A stretch of 64,000 nucleotides of DNA from Aquila chrysaetos chrysaetos (GCF_900496995.4 NC_044018.1:10192501-10256500); one strand, 5' to 3'; shown: positions 11,085-24,300, counted from the stretch's first letter. The notes: a model not told the origin generated them from the letters alone. Numbers and translations are program-made.

Positions 11085-13929
11085 TTAAATCATCCTATTT
11101 GTTTTCATGGAAATGTAGCCATCATTATTTCCTTGAGTGCACTTGTTTCTTTAAATAATTAATTTGTTGCTCATTTCTTTTTAGGTCATCAACGTTACTA
11201 GCTTTATGATCAGGCTTGCGTATTAACTGGGAAATGGGGGAGTTACTAGGAGTATAGCTACCACTTTCTTGTAATCTGTGGGATTCTGTGCCTTAATTAT
11301 GCTTTTGAAGTTACTTTAAGAAAAACCGAAACAAAACAAACGTGCACTCTTTTGGGGTCATTTTTATGCTGGTAGCTCTGAACAGTTCACAAACAGTTTG
11401 TGATGCTTTAGCTCTTTTGAAGAAGTGAAAGTTACCATCTGGGTATGATTAAATAGTTTGACAGGATATAATATGTAGGACTTCTTCCACTGTATGCTGA
11501 CATGTGTTTGATAAAATATATTCCACTTTTAGAATGTCATGTCTCTTTTGGGTACATTTATAGTTGCTGGTATTGTATGAAGCCTCAGGGGACTCTCAGC
11601 CACACCAAATCCTTCTCAGGATTTGCTTATGCTTGCTATGATGCCAGTGCTACATGTTTCTGAGTGTTAAAAGTTGCAATGGCAAATGGAGGACCTTTTG
11701 ATCTACCTAGTAACAGGGGACATGGACTCTGCTATTTCAGCACTGGGCAAGCATAACTGGGTTTTTGAGACCTTTGTTAAAGGAGTGTCAGCACAAACAA
11801 AAACTGAGGTCTGTGATTGCCAAAGGAGAAAAAGAGACCAGACATAAAACTTAGTGTCTTTGTGCCAGAACTGCAATGAAAGGTCAGATCCCCTTGCCGA
11901 CTGTGTTGAGTGCTGTAGACCAATAGTTGATGCTTTCAAGCTTGTGACTACTTTCATAAAGGTTGCCATTGTGCCTCATTCCCTTGGAAGTCTTTCATTT
12001 GCTGTTTCATCCTCTTGAGAATAGTGTGGAAGTCAAGACCAAGAGTGCTGTAATAGTTCTATTATGATGATTAACAAGAGCTCCATTTTTTTGTTGTAGT
12101 CATTAGTACATGCTGAACTTTTTAAAGCCAAAACTCTCGGTGAGATGTAAAGATTGGTTAAAAGTTATGGTGGGCCTTCCTAATCCATTTCCCCAGGGTT
12201 TTGACCACCCTCTCTGTTGAATAATTTTGCACCAGACCAGTGTAGACGTGTATTATTGTGGGATCTGAAAATGTTTTCTGATTTCTTGATTCCTTACCCC
12301 CAAAACTCTTTCAAATTGCTCATACCAGAGCAAAGCACCTTGTCGGAATAAGGTTGGTGGGGGATCCATCTATGCCTGATTTGAATTCACAAAATCTGGA
12401 CCTTTCCAAGCTAGCACTTTTTTGATTTGTGAGTCCTACACTGCTTTGCTGAAAGTCTTTCTCAATAACTGGTTTTATAATGTTTGGCACTGACAAGGGA
12501 CCACTAGTCTGGTATAAAATTGATACCCTGAAGTTATTTTCCCTGCTTCCCTTCCACCAGGACAGTATATACTTTCTTGGGGATTGCTACAAGTTTATTA
12601 GTGGTAATGAAATCCAAATTTTGTGATGATACTGGAGGTCCACTTCTTAAAAATAGGTTTCTTCCTACTTAGGTCTATACACAGTCCCCTTTATGGTGTC
12701 TCTGTACAAGGTTCAGAAACGAAAACTGATGCCAGTTTTCATTCTGCACTTCAGTTTTCATAGCTACAGCTCTAAGCATGAGTAAGGTGTACCCCATTTC
12801 CATGCATTTCACAGATATTTTTGCACAGTCATCAGTGAAATTCTCCTAGCTGTTTTACTGCTTGAGGGAGGGGCATGGGGGGAATGACACAAGAACAAAA
12901 AAAAGTGAAGGCATCAGATTGCTAGGTCATGGAGTGATGCCTGAAAATAAGGTCGCCTAGTTACTTCACTCGTTTTAGACAAAAACAGCTTGCTGCTCTG
13001 AACTGCCTTATGTATAGATGTTTGGGTTTTAGTGGGTTATTTCATATAGCTACATTGCTTCATTTGGTGTGTCCGTAGTGTTAACTTGTTAGCTTTACTT
13101 GTTTTTACAAGTAACACCTAACTGTTTTTATTCACTAATTCAGAACTACTGTGAAAGGGACTAGCAGGTCCTTGCCATCATACGACTTTGACAGAGAATT
13201 GTACTGTAAAGTACAAAGAAGAAATGTTTCAGTGTTATGTGGTACTGGCTGCTGCTGCTGCTTTTCTTATACAGAATTGGTCAAGATTTGTGACTGATGT
13301 CACAACAGCTTGTAAAGTCTTTGGTCTACGTTTGCTGCTTTTCTGTAGAAAATTTGGCATCCACTGTTTGTCTGTAGTTTGTCCAAAGAAATCCTTGATG
13401 AGATCTAGGCATCCTGTGTTCCACTCTCCTCCTCTTTTTCATCTTTGCAGGTTTTCTACCAGATCGGTCAGTCTGTCCCTTCTGCTTCTAGTTCTTGGCT
13501 ATGAGCGTGTTAGTTCCAGTCTGCAAATCAAGGAGCTTACGTCAGGTCTGGATGATTCTCTTCTGGGGATAATGTTGCAGAATTGTTAGAGCCTTAGCAT
13601 AGCAGGCAGCTGAAGGAATCTCGCTTTCAATTTTTCCAGGGTTTTTTTTTGCATTGTGATACTGAATTCAATCACATAAGCTCACCAATTAGGGCTGTGT
13701 TTCTTTTTTATTTAAGCTGGTACAGCTAATCCGTGGAATACATCTACTTCAGTTTCCTATGGTTTTTGGGGGCTGATTTAGTTTAGGTTCCTTTTCTCTG
13801 ACCTATAGACGTAGTTACTGTCATCTACTGTATTCATGAAGCCCTCTGCATTTGCTAAGGTACTAGAAAAATTGGCTGATGCCCTTGTTGCACCTCACCC
13901 TTTATCTCTTTCTGGTGTTTTAGGGCCAT

Positions 13930-15452
13930 AAGAATGGTAAACTGTTCATTTATAGGAAACTCTGGAGAAAATCTAGTCCATCCTTCTGTTCAGACCAAAA
14001 TTATTGTTTTGTCCAGCTGAGTCTTAAAAACCTCCAACAAAAGAAGTTCCACTGCCTTCCTAGCAATCTTCCATTGCCTTCCTAGCAAAGGATTTTTTTG
14101 TAATGTCTTAAACTGTCAAGACTTGTGGCTGTTGCCTCTTGGTTTATGATCTGCCATTGCAAAGAAAACTTTGGCTATGCTATCTTTGCAAGTCTTTTTC
14201 ACATAGCTCTAGGTTGCTATTTAATGACAGCTTATCCTTTTGGCAGACTAAAACAGCACAGTTCATAAAGCTTTTCTTTAGAGATCGTGTGCTCTTGGCT
14301 GCTCACCCTCTGGGTAGTCATCTACTTGACCCTCCCAAGTTTCCCTATGTCCATCTTGACCTGGTGGGGTGAGCAAAACTGGGCTCAGTGTTGCAGGTAT
14401 GTCCTCACAACTGTTGAATAGAAGGCAAGAGTAACTTCCCTCAAACTGCTGACCATGCTTCTTGGATTTCAGTCTGATACATAGTTTGTCTTACTGTGTT
14501 GAGAGCACATTGTTGTCTTTCAGTTTGGCATCCGTCATGACAGACATCTTTTTCAGCAGGGCTGCTACTCAGCCAATTACCTCTGAGCTGCTTCTGAAGC
14601 ATGGTGTTCTGCTTCAGGTGCAGATCTTTGTGCTTTCCGCTGTTGAGCATCATAAGGGATTTGTTGGCCCAGTCCTTAAGGTTCTGAAGGAAGCAACCCT
14701 CTGAATTGAAGCTCTGCTCTGGCTGTATCCACTATCCCAGATGATTTAGCATTGTTTGCATTTTTTGTCTCATCATCCAGGTTTCTGATGAAAATGTTGA
14801 GCCTTATAGGATCCAGTATTGACCCAAGATTACTTGACTTGTTTGACATTCAGCTGACAGCCAGTAGTTCACTATCTTTTAAGCTTGTTCAGCTAGTTTT
14901 CAAACTATGTGAGTCAGTTTATTCAGCCTGTGTTTCTTTAGCCTGGAAAGGAGAATGCAGTGGGAGATGGTGCCAAAAGTCTTAATAAGGCAATGTGCAT
15001 TACATCTATGTCTTTCCTCTCATTCTTGTAGCCAGGTATTTTATCATTGAAGGCAATTGCATTGCTGGAGCATGATTTGCCACTGGGAAATTGGTTTCCT
15101 ATTCTGGATTAACGTCTTTTCCTTTATGTTATTAGAAGAATACATGCTCCTGTGATTTTTCTGAGGACTCAGCTGAGCCAGATCACCAGATCAGCCTATA
15201 GTGCCTTGGGTGCTCCTCCTTACCTTTCTTTATGGAAAATGTCTATGATTTTAGAATTTTATTTTTTTTTCCTGGCTTCCCCCCCCCACCCCCAGCCATC
15301 AAGAGCTCCTGTGAATTACCATGTTTCTTTGATAAGCAGCAGCCTTGCAATTGCATCAACCAATTCTTTTGGCACTTACAGTTGTATTTAGTCCAGTCTC
15401 ATGAATTTACATACATCCAACTTCTATAGGTCATCCCTAAGCTGTAGTCCAG
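13930..15452 (-). mobile_element. Degenerate CR1 LINE copy A, antisense
   Basis: The + strand reads as the reverse complement of the 3' part of CR1, with the 3' end on the left. The recognisable run is: the 'ctagtccatccttctg' region near 13974; 'gttgcctcttggtttatgatctgcc' near 14130 (a longer match, shown only in part); 'tcgtgtgctct' near 14285; 'tttgttggcccagtcc' near 14659; 'gatgaaaatgttgagcc' near 14786; 'gggagatggtgccaaaagtc' near 14961; and 'tgaaggcaattgcattgctg' near 15049. The right part continues into reverse-transcriptase sequence until about 15450. Indels and stops are frequent, so it is old and inactive. The ends are approximate. Confidence 0.78.
14047..14090. repeat. 22-bp imperfect tandem duplication inside CR1 copy A
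   Basis: The unit TTCCACTGCCTTCCTAGCAA.. at 14047-14068 is repeated at 14069-14090 with a few changes. It lies within CR1 sequence and probably arose by slippage after insertion. Confidence 0.8.
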
Positions 15453-15454
15453 CC

Positions 15455-16925
15455 CCTTTTTCAAGAAGGGCAAAGTAGGTCAGGTTGCTGAAAGCGTTGT
15501 CTAGTCAAGCATTGAATATCGCCAGGGTTGGAGATTGCACAGCCTCCCTGGGCAGCTTCTTCCATTATTTAGTAATCTTCATTGTGAGTGTGGAGAAACC
15601 TCTTTGTCATTGGAATTTCCTTTGTTGCAACTTTTGATTGTTGGTCCTTGTCCTTTGGACATACATCACATGCTTCAGCATCCATATCGTCTAATTGAAT
15701 CTCTACAATGCGTTGATGGTCTTGCTTGTACTGAGGAGTCCAAAACTGGACACAGTACTCCAGATGCAGTCTCTCCAGTGCCAAACAGAGGAAGATAATC
15801 ATGTCCCCAAATTTGCTGGCTAGTCCTGCTAATGCAGCCTTGTATACATTTGGCCTTCATGGTTGCAAGGCCACACTACTGACTAATTTTCAACTTGTTA
15901 TCCACTAGTGTCTTTCTTGCAAAGCCAATTCCTAGCCTTCAAGCCCCCAGCCTGTGGTGCTGCATTGGGTTACTGAACTCTAGGTGCAGGACTTTCCATT
16001 TGGCCTTGGATTTTATGTGGTTCCTGTTTTTCCAGCCTGTCAAGATCCAGTTGGATAGCAGTCCTCCCCTACAGTGTTTCAGTTGGTGTGTCTTCCTCCT
16101 CCTCTCAGTCTGGTATTGTGCACAAACCTGCTGAGAGTTCATACTGTCCCATTGTCCAGGTATTTAATGAAGACATTGAACAGTATGGGCCAAATATTGA
16201 TCCTTGCAGGACATTGCTGGTAAGTTAATGGGGTTTTTTTGTGTTGTAGGTTTTTTGTGTGTTTGTTTTGTTTTTTCTTTTTTCGTCGTCTTTTTTTTCC
16301 CCAAGAGCACCTTACAGTTCACTTAGTCCACATCTCACCAGTTTAGCTGTAATAATACTATGGGAGACATTCCTAGAAAGCCTTGCTCAAGTTAAGCTGA
16401 ACAGCAGCTAGTGTTCTCCACTCATCCACTGAGCCATTCATCTCATCACAGAAGGCAATGAGGTTATTCAAGCATGATGTGCCCTCACCAAGTCTATGTA
16501 GGGTGTTCTCCCAGTTGCTTTCATGTGCGTGGGTACAACTTTGTGGGGGGATTTCCTTTGACAGCTTTCTGAGAACTGAGATGAGGCTGACTTGCCTATA
16601 GCTCCGTGCACACTCCAGCTTGAACATGTGCATGGTGGTTGCCTTTTTGCAGTTTTCAGGCACTTCCCCCAGTCATTGTGGCATATCAAAAAGGATAGAA
16701 AGTGGCCTCATAGTAACCCTGGCCATGGACACCATGGGATGTTATCTTACCGCTTTGTGGAATCTCATATGTCAAATCTGCTTCAGTGGTTGTTTCTCCT
16801 TTACTTTGGTTCCACCACTGTTTTATGTAACTTATCTTTGCCCTTGTGATTACCATTGCATCTCTCACTTCAGCATCATTCTTCAGATCAGGTACACCAA
16901 CCTGTTTGTCCTGTCCTGTGATTAG
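15455..16925 (-). mobile_element. CR1 LINE copy B, antisense, with reverse-transcriptase remnant
   Basis: A second antisense CR1 starts where copy A ends. Its 3' part on the left shows 'cagcctccctgggcagcttc' near 15541 and 'tccaaaactggacacagtac' near 15739, then 'acctgctgagagttc' near 16127 and 'gaagacattgaacagtatgg' near 16169. On the minus strand, 16663-16373 keeps a readable RT fragment with YRQVSLISVLRK, then SCLNNLIAFCDEMNGSVDEW and a final LNLSKAF, matching the YRPVSL..LIAFYDEM..DFSKAF order of CR1 polymerases. A T-rich low-complexity tract at about 16230-16305 interrupts it. It is truncated at the 5' side (right) and inactive. It is better preserved than the relic at 3060-4770. Confidence 0.88.
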
Positions 16926-18885
16926 ATAGTTTCTAGGCAAATCTCAGTTGATTTACTCTGGTTACATTTTGCGGTGCTAGACTGAGTCTGTGACAATTCT
17001 TTAATTAACCACTATTTTGGATGCAGATCACAAACGCTGTTACTCCCAAGTTATCTTTCAAATAAAATGTCAAGTCCAAGTAATAGTGTAGGATGGAGCA
17101 GTTAATATGCTATCAGGACAGTTGCATAAATAATTAAGCACAACGTGTCCAAAGGAAACTTAGTTTTACTATTAGCATTTTACTTTGGAGTCAGTTGAAC
17201 CAAAGATGAATATGAAGAGACTTAGTCATATGGCAGAAGTAATCTGCTTCTTGTAGATAACTCTGTTTCCAGATATTCTTATCTGAAACAATGATAGTAG
17301 GTGGAGTCCAAATCAGTAGTAAGGCACCTAAATATATGTGCTGGTTTGTAAGTGCAAGTGTATGTCTAAGTTCTCATTATAGGCTTTCCTAACTAGGGGA
17401 TGATTTGTCTCAGCCTGAGGTAGAAACCTAGTGGCTGGTCCCATGGTTATTCACTAATTAGTTCATATACTGTCACCTAGATCTATCCTGTAATAGGAGT
17501 TTGCTTTCAGGTAGACACCTACGTTAAGGGTGTGTTAATCTAGTGCTAAAGCCCTACCCTGTAATTCAAAGTCCATGTTTACGTGTTCTAGCAGAAGTTT
17601 TGTTACTAGATTAAGTACTGTTGACAGAAGCTGCCTTTCTTGTAATGTTTTTCCATTTATGTTTAGAGTTTATGGGCAGGGGTTGGAGAGAAGGAACAAA
17701 ATATTGCATGGTATGTAATAAGGCCTGATTTCCTACATAGTTGCCTCTCTTTCTCTTGCTCTGTTACTTTCCTTTGTGATGACTCATGAAACTCCCACTG
17801 GTGAAGTTTGTGGTTCTGTCTTCTCTTTAGCTTTCTTAGAGCTGCGGTGCAAACGGTGCCCTCTCCACCAGCTGACTGAGCTGGTAGGATTCTCATCTCT
17901 CGAGACCGCTGCCATTAAATGTGTTTGGAAATTGATAGGCCATCTTAAGATATTTCTAGGGGAAACACAGGCAATTCATGCCAAAGATAGATGCCTATAA
18001 TGGAAATACTGTTCTTCAAAGCTTCATTTATGAAGAGGGAGGGAGATCCAGAGGTATTTTGGGGTATTACTGATTTAATCTTAAAACAGGTCTGAGTAGT
18101 ATCCTGGGAGTATATCCACTGTCTTTTCTCTGTTTTTCTCTTTACATCTGTTTCTATTACTAAAGGCCATAAAGTTATAAATTAAAAACCCAACAATAAA
18201 TAAATAAAAATCCCTCAGATATTACATCGAGTTAGTACTAGGAAACCTTTTGGGGTTGTCTGAGATGGGCAGTTTTTCAGAAAACCTTTTCTTTTCTAGT
18301 GTGCATTCTTGCTTTCAGGTACTGCAATGCTATGCATATTAGAAATTAGAAGTAGATAAGTTAAAAACTGGACCAAAGCTACTACAAGAGTCTGTGTGAA
18401 CTTGAAAAGCCTACCACTCCAGTCCAAAATGCATTGCTGAGCTACCTTTTTTCATTGCTTAATTTATGACCTTATGTTGCAAATGCTATTTGTGAATGCA
18501 GAATTGTCTATGGGATTTCCATTTGGAGTTTTTCAGTGAAATCAATTCAAAATGAAACTTTACAACTGATTTTATTGGATCATGATCAGAAACTTTGTAT
18601 AAAACCTACTTTCTTGGGTAAGGACTTGTTACTTTTGCTTCTTGGATTGTAAACACCTCAGAAAAGGGATGACAAGCTTAATGTTTACTTTGGTTGTTGA
18701 TGTAACTGGTTTCTTTGTCATTTGAATAATAAAGATATAAAAGCAGGAATAATGCATTGAAAAATATACCTTATAGTTTGACAAAATTTGCCTCAATTAC
18801 TTACGTTCCAGTCACTGTAAGTTAAAGACGATAACATGGCGAATAATGAAGTGGTAAAGGGTGTCTCCTTTGGCATTAAATGAAC

Positions 18886-18914
18886 TTTTTTTTTTGGGGG
18901 GGGGGGGGGGGGGG
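18886..18914 (+). repeat. T10-G19 homopolymer junction
   Basis: Ten T residues (18886-18895) are followed by nineteen G residues (18896-18914). The G tract could form quadruplex structures on the coding strand of LDAH intron 1. Homopolymers of this kind are also prone to length errors in sequencing, so the exact count is uncertain. Confidence 0.9.
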
Positions 18915-21197
18915 CAGTAGAGAGGCAGGAAAAAAGTTCTATCTATAGAATTGTGCTGTAATTGAAAGCTGTAAACCACACTTCCCCCTTCCCTCCAGAA
19001 GCATTTTCTGTTTGTATTTTACTCAATTTTTTGAAGGTGGTACTTGTTAATTCAAAATAAAACATTATCTGTCTCTTCTGCATTGCCTGTATTTTAACTT
19101 AAACCGTTCAAAACTTCAGATTAAAGCTGGGGGAAGTAAGGAAATGTTGTTTCTACAAGTGTACTTTTTAAATGTAGTCGAGTGTCATTACTTACAGTTT
19201 CATTCAGATCTGTTCCTTTCAAGTTGTGTAGCACTGAGAATTTTCCAGTGACTATTTGTGAAAGTGGTGCCCCCCACCCCATGGTCCTGGAAACTTTGTA
19301 GATCTTAGGCTTCAGTTTACATGCCTAAAACTTCACAAACTGACTAGGAAATAGAATTTGGATCCCTGTACTCAAAAATGAATGGTCCTTTTTCACTAAG
19401 CAAAACCACTTGAAAGGCCTAATGTTATTCTTAACTAGATGCTTTTGATGTTTTAAAGACCATGTTGGTATGCAACAATATCCAGATTTATTGTAATATT
19501 ATTTTTTGTTGCATCTTATTTGATCATATTCTCACTTTGTTTATTTATCCTAATTCCATGTGCTGATGGATTGCTGCTGTATAAGTTATACATGAAATAG
19601 TGGCTTTTGAACTCGGAAAAGATCACCTTCTTGAATAACATGAAAGGTGATTGCCCTTTTGTCTGTTAATTTCAAGATGAGACTTACCAAAAAGTTTTAC
19701 TGCAGTGGCTGCATGTGAAGTCCTTGAGAGTTCCTTTTGAGAACTGCTGGCCTATAATCTTGGGATTTTTGGCTTCTATCTCATTACACTTTTTTCTTTG
19801 TATAACATATTTAAATCATAACATATTTCAGGGTATACTAGGTAGAGACACTAAAGGCTAATCTTTTAAGATTAGTCATTAGACTAAAACTTTTTTTTTC
19901 CTTTGTGTGTGACTTGAATTACAATTTAATTAAATTGAAAACAGTAAAGTTGGACAGCCTTTTCCGTTATAGATGGTCTTGGATAAAGAATGCATAGTCA
20001 TCCCTGTAATAATTTAACCAAGTTTTTCAAGTCTGTTTAAGCCAGATCTGTTGCTTCAGAAGCCTGAAATGTGGTTCTTATAAGATTGGAAATACTCTGT
20101 AGAGCTTAAATAGCCCTTGAAGTTGATACAAACAGCTTTGTGGACTTACCAAGTACTGGTGTGTGTTCCAAGTGATGCACGTGTGTGATCATACTCCAAT
20201 AAGGGCAAGCTTCTGACTCTGCATTTGGTAACTGCACCTGTAGTTGCAAATGGTAAATGGTTATTTTGGCAGATGCTTGTGTATGTTCTAGTTCATCTTG
20301 ATGATCTTTTAATTCATAAGTAGTAATTTGATGAAGTAGCTTTTTTACTGAAGGAGAGGTACGGGAGTTTGGTCAATCAGTTCCAAAGTGGCAGCCTAAT
20401 AATTTCCTGTATGAGAAATACATGAACTGATGAACATGCATTGTTTATTTGGCAGCATAGTGTTTTATTTCTCATCCCTGCATTCAGATAACCAAATAAC
20501 TTAAGAAAAGTTATAAAGGTGAGCATAAATGTTTACCTGAATTGATCAAATCTTGATTAGCTTTAACTGACAAAGCTGCCTCCTTTAATCCTTTGAAAAT
20601 TTTTAGAGAAGTTAGTTATGCTGCACTTAAAATGAGGAGCCCACCTAATACTGGAAGGCAATCTAGTAGTTAGCATGTTCCTTTTGGCCTCTGGTATTTT
20701 CTTTTGGGTTTTATTATGGTTGTTTTTTGTTGAGGGTTTTTTTGGTGGTTGTTTTTAAGTGATGCTGTGGTCCCATAGTTGAGGCACACAGAACTTGTGA
20801 AGACATTCATGCAGTAGTTCTGTTTGTTTGGTATTTTTTCTTTTGTTTGCCTTGAAATACATTTCAGCTGAATCTTTTCAGTGGACAGTGTGAATAAGAA
20901 GTTTAAAATTATTTGCCTTTAAGGTAGAATAGATCTTATTGTCCAATTCATCACCATATATTTCTGTGACAAAAACTAAAAGATGTTTTCTCTCATACAG
21001 TATTAACATGTATCAACTTCTGTGACTTATTCAAACATCAAATACTGAATTGAGCCTCTGTTTACTGGAGATGACAGCTGTTTGGGGAGGGTTGTTTGGT
21101 GTTTTTGCAATTATTCTGTGGGAAGGTATAATAGCAAAGAGCCAGCTATGTAAATATTTGCTGATCTGTTATAACAGTATCTTATTCTGTCTAACAG

Positions 21198-21356
21198 CAA
21201 ACGTGAGGTCGGTGTCAGAAGAGCCAGTCCCATTACATGAAGAATTTATCTACTGTTGTGGAGCTGCTACCCATGTCTTGAAGTGTGGGCCCTGGAAAGA
21301 CCTCTCAAAAGATGAAAGTAAAAATCTACCCAGGCTCTTATTCATGATTATTCCTG
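21198..21356 (+). CDS. LDAH: LDAH coding exon 2
   Basis: This exon encodes residues 12-65 of the predicted product, including VPLHEEFIYCCG, HVLKCGPWKDL and PRLLFMIIPG. These match the N-terminal strand region of LDAH, up to the PG of the PGNPG loop that precedes the oxyanion-hole area. The acceptor is ttattctgtctaacag|CA and the donor is CTG|gtaagg. The exon starts in phase 1 and ends in phase 1, with length 159, a multiple of three, so skipping it would keep the frame. It has no ATG before residue 61. The codon aligned with the human start methionine, as I recall that protein, is GTG at 21203-21205. The reading frame is also open for about 49 codons upstream of the acceptor, from an ATG at 21050. 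Confidence 0.95.
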
Positions 21357-24300
21357 GTAAGGGTCTTTTTTTGTTTAAGTTTAGAAGTGTGATGATTGGA
21401 AAGGGTATGTTCAATTTCAATTTCAAAAATCTCACTAGATAAGCAGTAGAATTTGGCCTGTGCTTATGGCCAAAAAATCAATAGTATGGCAATGGTGAAA
21501 TTTCGTTGTTATATTTGATTACTACTGTTATTTGTATTCGTAATGGTGCTGTAAGGTAAAACTGAGAAATTAGGATGTCTCACTCATTCATTTTGTGATG
21601 GTGGTTTGCTGACAGCATTGTGTTTTTTTGTTGTGGGTTTTTTTTTTTTTTTTTCCATTGCTCTCCTTCCATTTATTTCTTGCACATTGAAGTGATACCT
21701 CATTGTCAGCTGTGTGCCAACCAAAAGATGAAAGTTACAATATTTGAGGGACACTTCTGGATCCAGTAGTTTTTTAAAGGTGTTTTTTTTAATAGTAAAT
21801 AGTTTTTAACTTAGATTTTTGCACATGAATTTTTATGGTAAGCCTCTTGAACTCAATGAGCATCATATAGTTCTGAGTTATATTTAAATCTGATCACCTT
21901 AAAAAGAAAGCTCTAAACTTTTGTTTAGCATATGTTAAAATTAATGGAGAAGTCCTAAATTCATTAAAGTCTGCCAATGAACTGTAGGTGTTCTGCCATT
22001 AGCAAAAGTAGAGTTTGAGCCTGCTCAAGCACAGATGTTGTGACTCTTTCACTGCCTTAGAGTTTGCAGATTTCTGATGCTTCCTATAGTTTATTTGAAG
22101 GTATTGGATACTGTTGCTACTTCCCCAAGAATTAGTGGTGCAAATAATGACTCTTCTGATTATCCACATCCTTGGTATACTCTGTTGCTGTTTATCGGCT
22201 GGTGCATGGGTTGGTCCTTACTTAGGGGTGAAAGAGAGCACAGGGTCCATTTTTCAGGGTTTTTTGCAAGGTTTTGGAAGCCCTGTGGAATATTTTATGT
22301 TAGTTTCTTTGGGCACAATGTTTTTATGCCCTTGCCTCCTGGAGTTGAATAATAGTGTAACTTTTAACCCAGTGACAGTGGAGTTTAAATTCTTTCCTTA
22401 ACTGAAAAGAAGAAATAAGCCTCCTATGATTACATCTTGCTACTGTTTCATGGGAACAACTTTTTAAGCCAGATATTGCATAGTGTAACTCTTTAGTAAA
22501 AGACTATCTGTATGGATCCAAATTGTCAGTTTTCCGTAGGTACAAGCCTGATTTGATACTTTTCAATTGCTGCTTTCTTCTAGTTAAGGCATTTCTGGAA
22601 GTCTTAAATAAACAGCTAAGTTAAGTGTTTCTTTTTCCCCCAAGTTCTGGAGCTTTCACCTGTCTTAGGTTGTGATACCCTTGTGTTTGGGTTGGTAGTA
22701 GAGCCTGTAACTAGGGTAAATCTGTAAAGCTAACATATTGGTAGAATCATTTGTAGGGGAAGAGCGCCAAAGTCAAACGTTAGCTTCCAAGGCAAGGTAC
22801 CTCTGCAAGGCACCTAAGTTATTCTGTTCAAAATATACCGAGTCACACAGACTTTATGGGCTCTACATTCATCACAGGAAACTTTTCATGCAAGAAAACG
22901 TAGTGGCAGGGGCACATGGAGCTTATTTCCTGCAGAACAATTCTGAGAAGACCCCTTAATAACATCTTACATTAACAAGATAGGTATACAGAAATAGACA
23001 TCAGTGAAATATTCAGAGTGCTTCTGTTATGGTCTGCAAGCTTTTGCAAGTAGCTGATTTATGGTTTTGGTGTTATTTCAGAATTATGTTGGTAACAAAC
23101 TAGAAGTTCTGTCACTGAGAAAACAATTAAAAAATACAGCTACCGCAATAATGCTATCTTCATTTTAAATATCCAAATTCAGTAGTGAATCAAGTTACCC
23201 AAGCTCCTTGCTGTGGCTGGCAGGGAGCTGACTAGGACCTGGCATAACAATGCAGTTTTGCTTCTCATAAATCAAATGTTTTTTTCCTACTGGTCTATGC
23301 CTCATTTCTAGCCTTCAAGGGAAATTCTATCTGCCAACACAAAAAACACAGCCTTAGAAGAGATCCGGACATTTGGGTCATCTGGCAACATGTTCGTGTA
23401 CCTAAACAGTCGGGATTAGATAGCATTCCCCTTGTGGTTTTGTAACTTCCCAAGCATGAAATGTGGAGCCCTTCTGGAGTCCAGCAATTTTCACACTTGA
23501 AAAGCATGTATCCCTAGCTGAGATTCTTTATGGAATAAAATAGAGGGGCAAAAGCATAGCTTGGTACAGGTCAAGGAAAGAAATATCCAGACAAGGGCAA
23601 CTCTCACTCAAAAAGGAGTGTATGCACAGCCAAGTGTTAAGTGATCTGAACTGAACATGGTTAGTCCTACTGCATGTGATACATTGTTCTGCGTATTAAA
23701 CTGCTCTGGTACATACTTTTCCAGTCTTAATGAAATTCATGCGTATGATTTGTTTATATGTAATCAAACAAAATGGGGTTGAGGGTGGTTATAGAAGAGA
23801 AAGATGATAAAATTCTCAGCTTCTGCTAGAATTGAATTGTTGCAAGAGATTTGAGAATAAATCCTGTATACTTATTTTCTGTGGGTGTTTTAGTCAAATT
23901 TCTTCATAATGGGGAGGATTTCTCTCTGGTCTGACTTTTTTTTTTTTTTAAAAAGGGGAGGAAGGGAGAAAGCTGACTCCAAAACATTTTTCTACTCTGA
24001 AATGAATGGCAAAATTCCCACTGACTTTCAATGAGGCAGAATTCTGCCTCCTTAGGACTGATAGCTCACTGTGCTTGAAGCAGTTGGAATACAGAATGTG
24101 CAGTGGAGTTCAATCTCATTTAATTACAACAAGCTAATGTTTTTATTAATGGCAGTCTGTGTAAACTTACAATTTTAGTAAAGTTTTACTATATTAGTTG
24201 AAATGTTTAATGTGCACTTTTTTGTTCCATAATGTTTTTTCCTTGTGTAAGCAAAACCTCTGTATAGGAGGAATAATGTGCTTACTGAAGTAATTACTGT

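Larger units (their letters stand above)
5422..21197 (+). other. LDAH: LDAH intron 1 (15.8 kb)
   Basis: The intron runs from donor gtacgt to acceptor ttctgtctaacag. The first part, to about 9040, is AT-rich with no recognisable element. Then come a 27-bp tandem duplication (9050-9103), a minus-strand protein-like block (10079-11084), unassigned sequence to about 13930, two CR1 copies (13930-16925), and a T10-G19 tract (18886-18914). The stretch from about 16930 to 21197 is otherwise plain AT-rich intron. Short open frames in it, such as 9539-9817, 13188-13589 and 17776-18000, show no domain and look like chance. A conserved enhancer, which first introns often hold, cannot be judged from one sequence. 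Confidence 0.85.

Noticed and set aside
13188..13589. 133-residue open frame on + in intron 1
   Set aside because: It contains a short GCT repeat and hydrophobic low-complexity stretches, with no family signature and no splice sites that fit.
22077..22401. Two overlapping 91-95 residue open frames in intron 2
   Set aside because: No domain, T-rich base bias, both frames equally long, no splice context.
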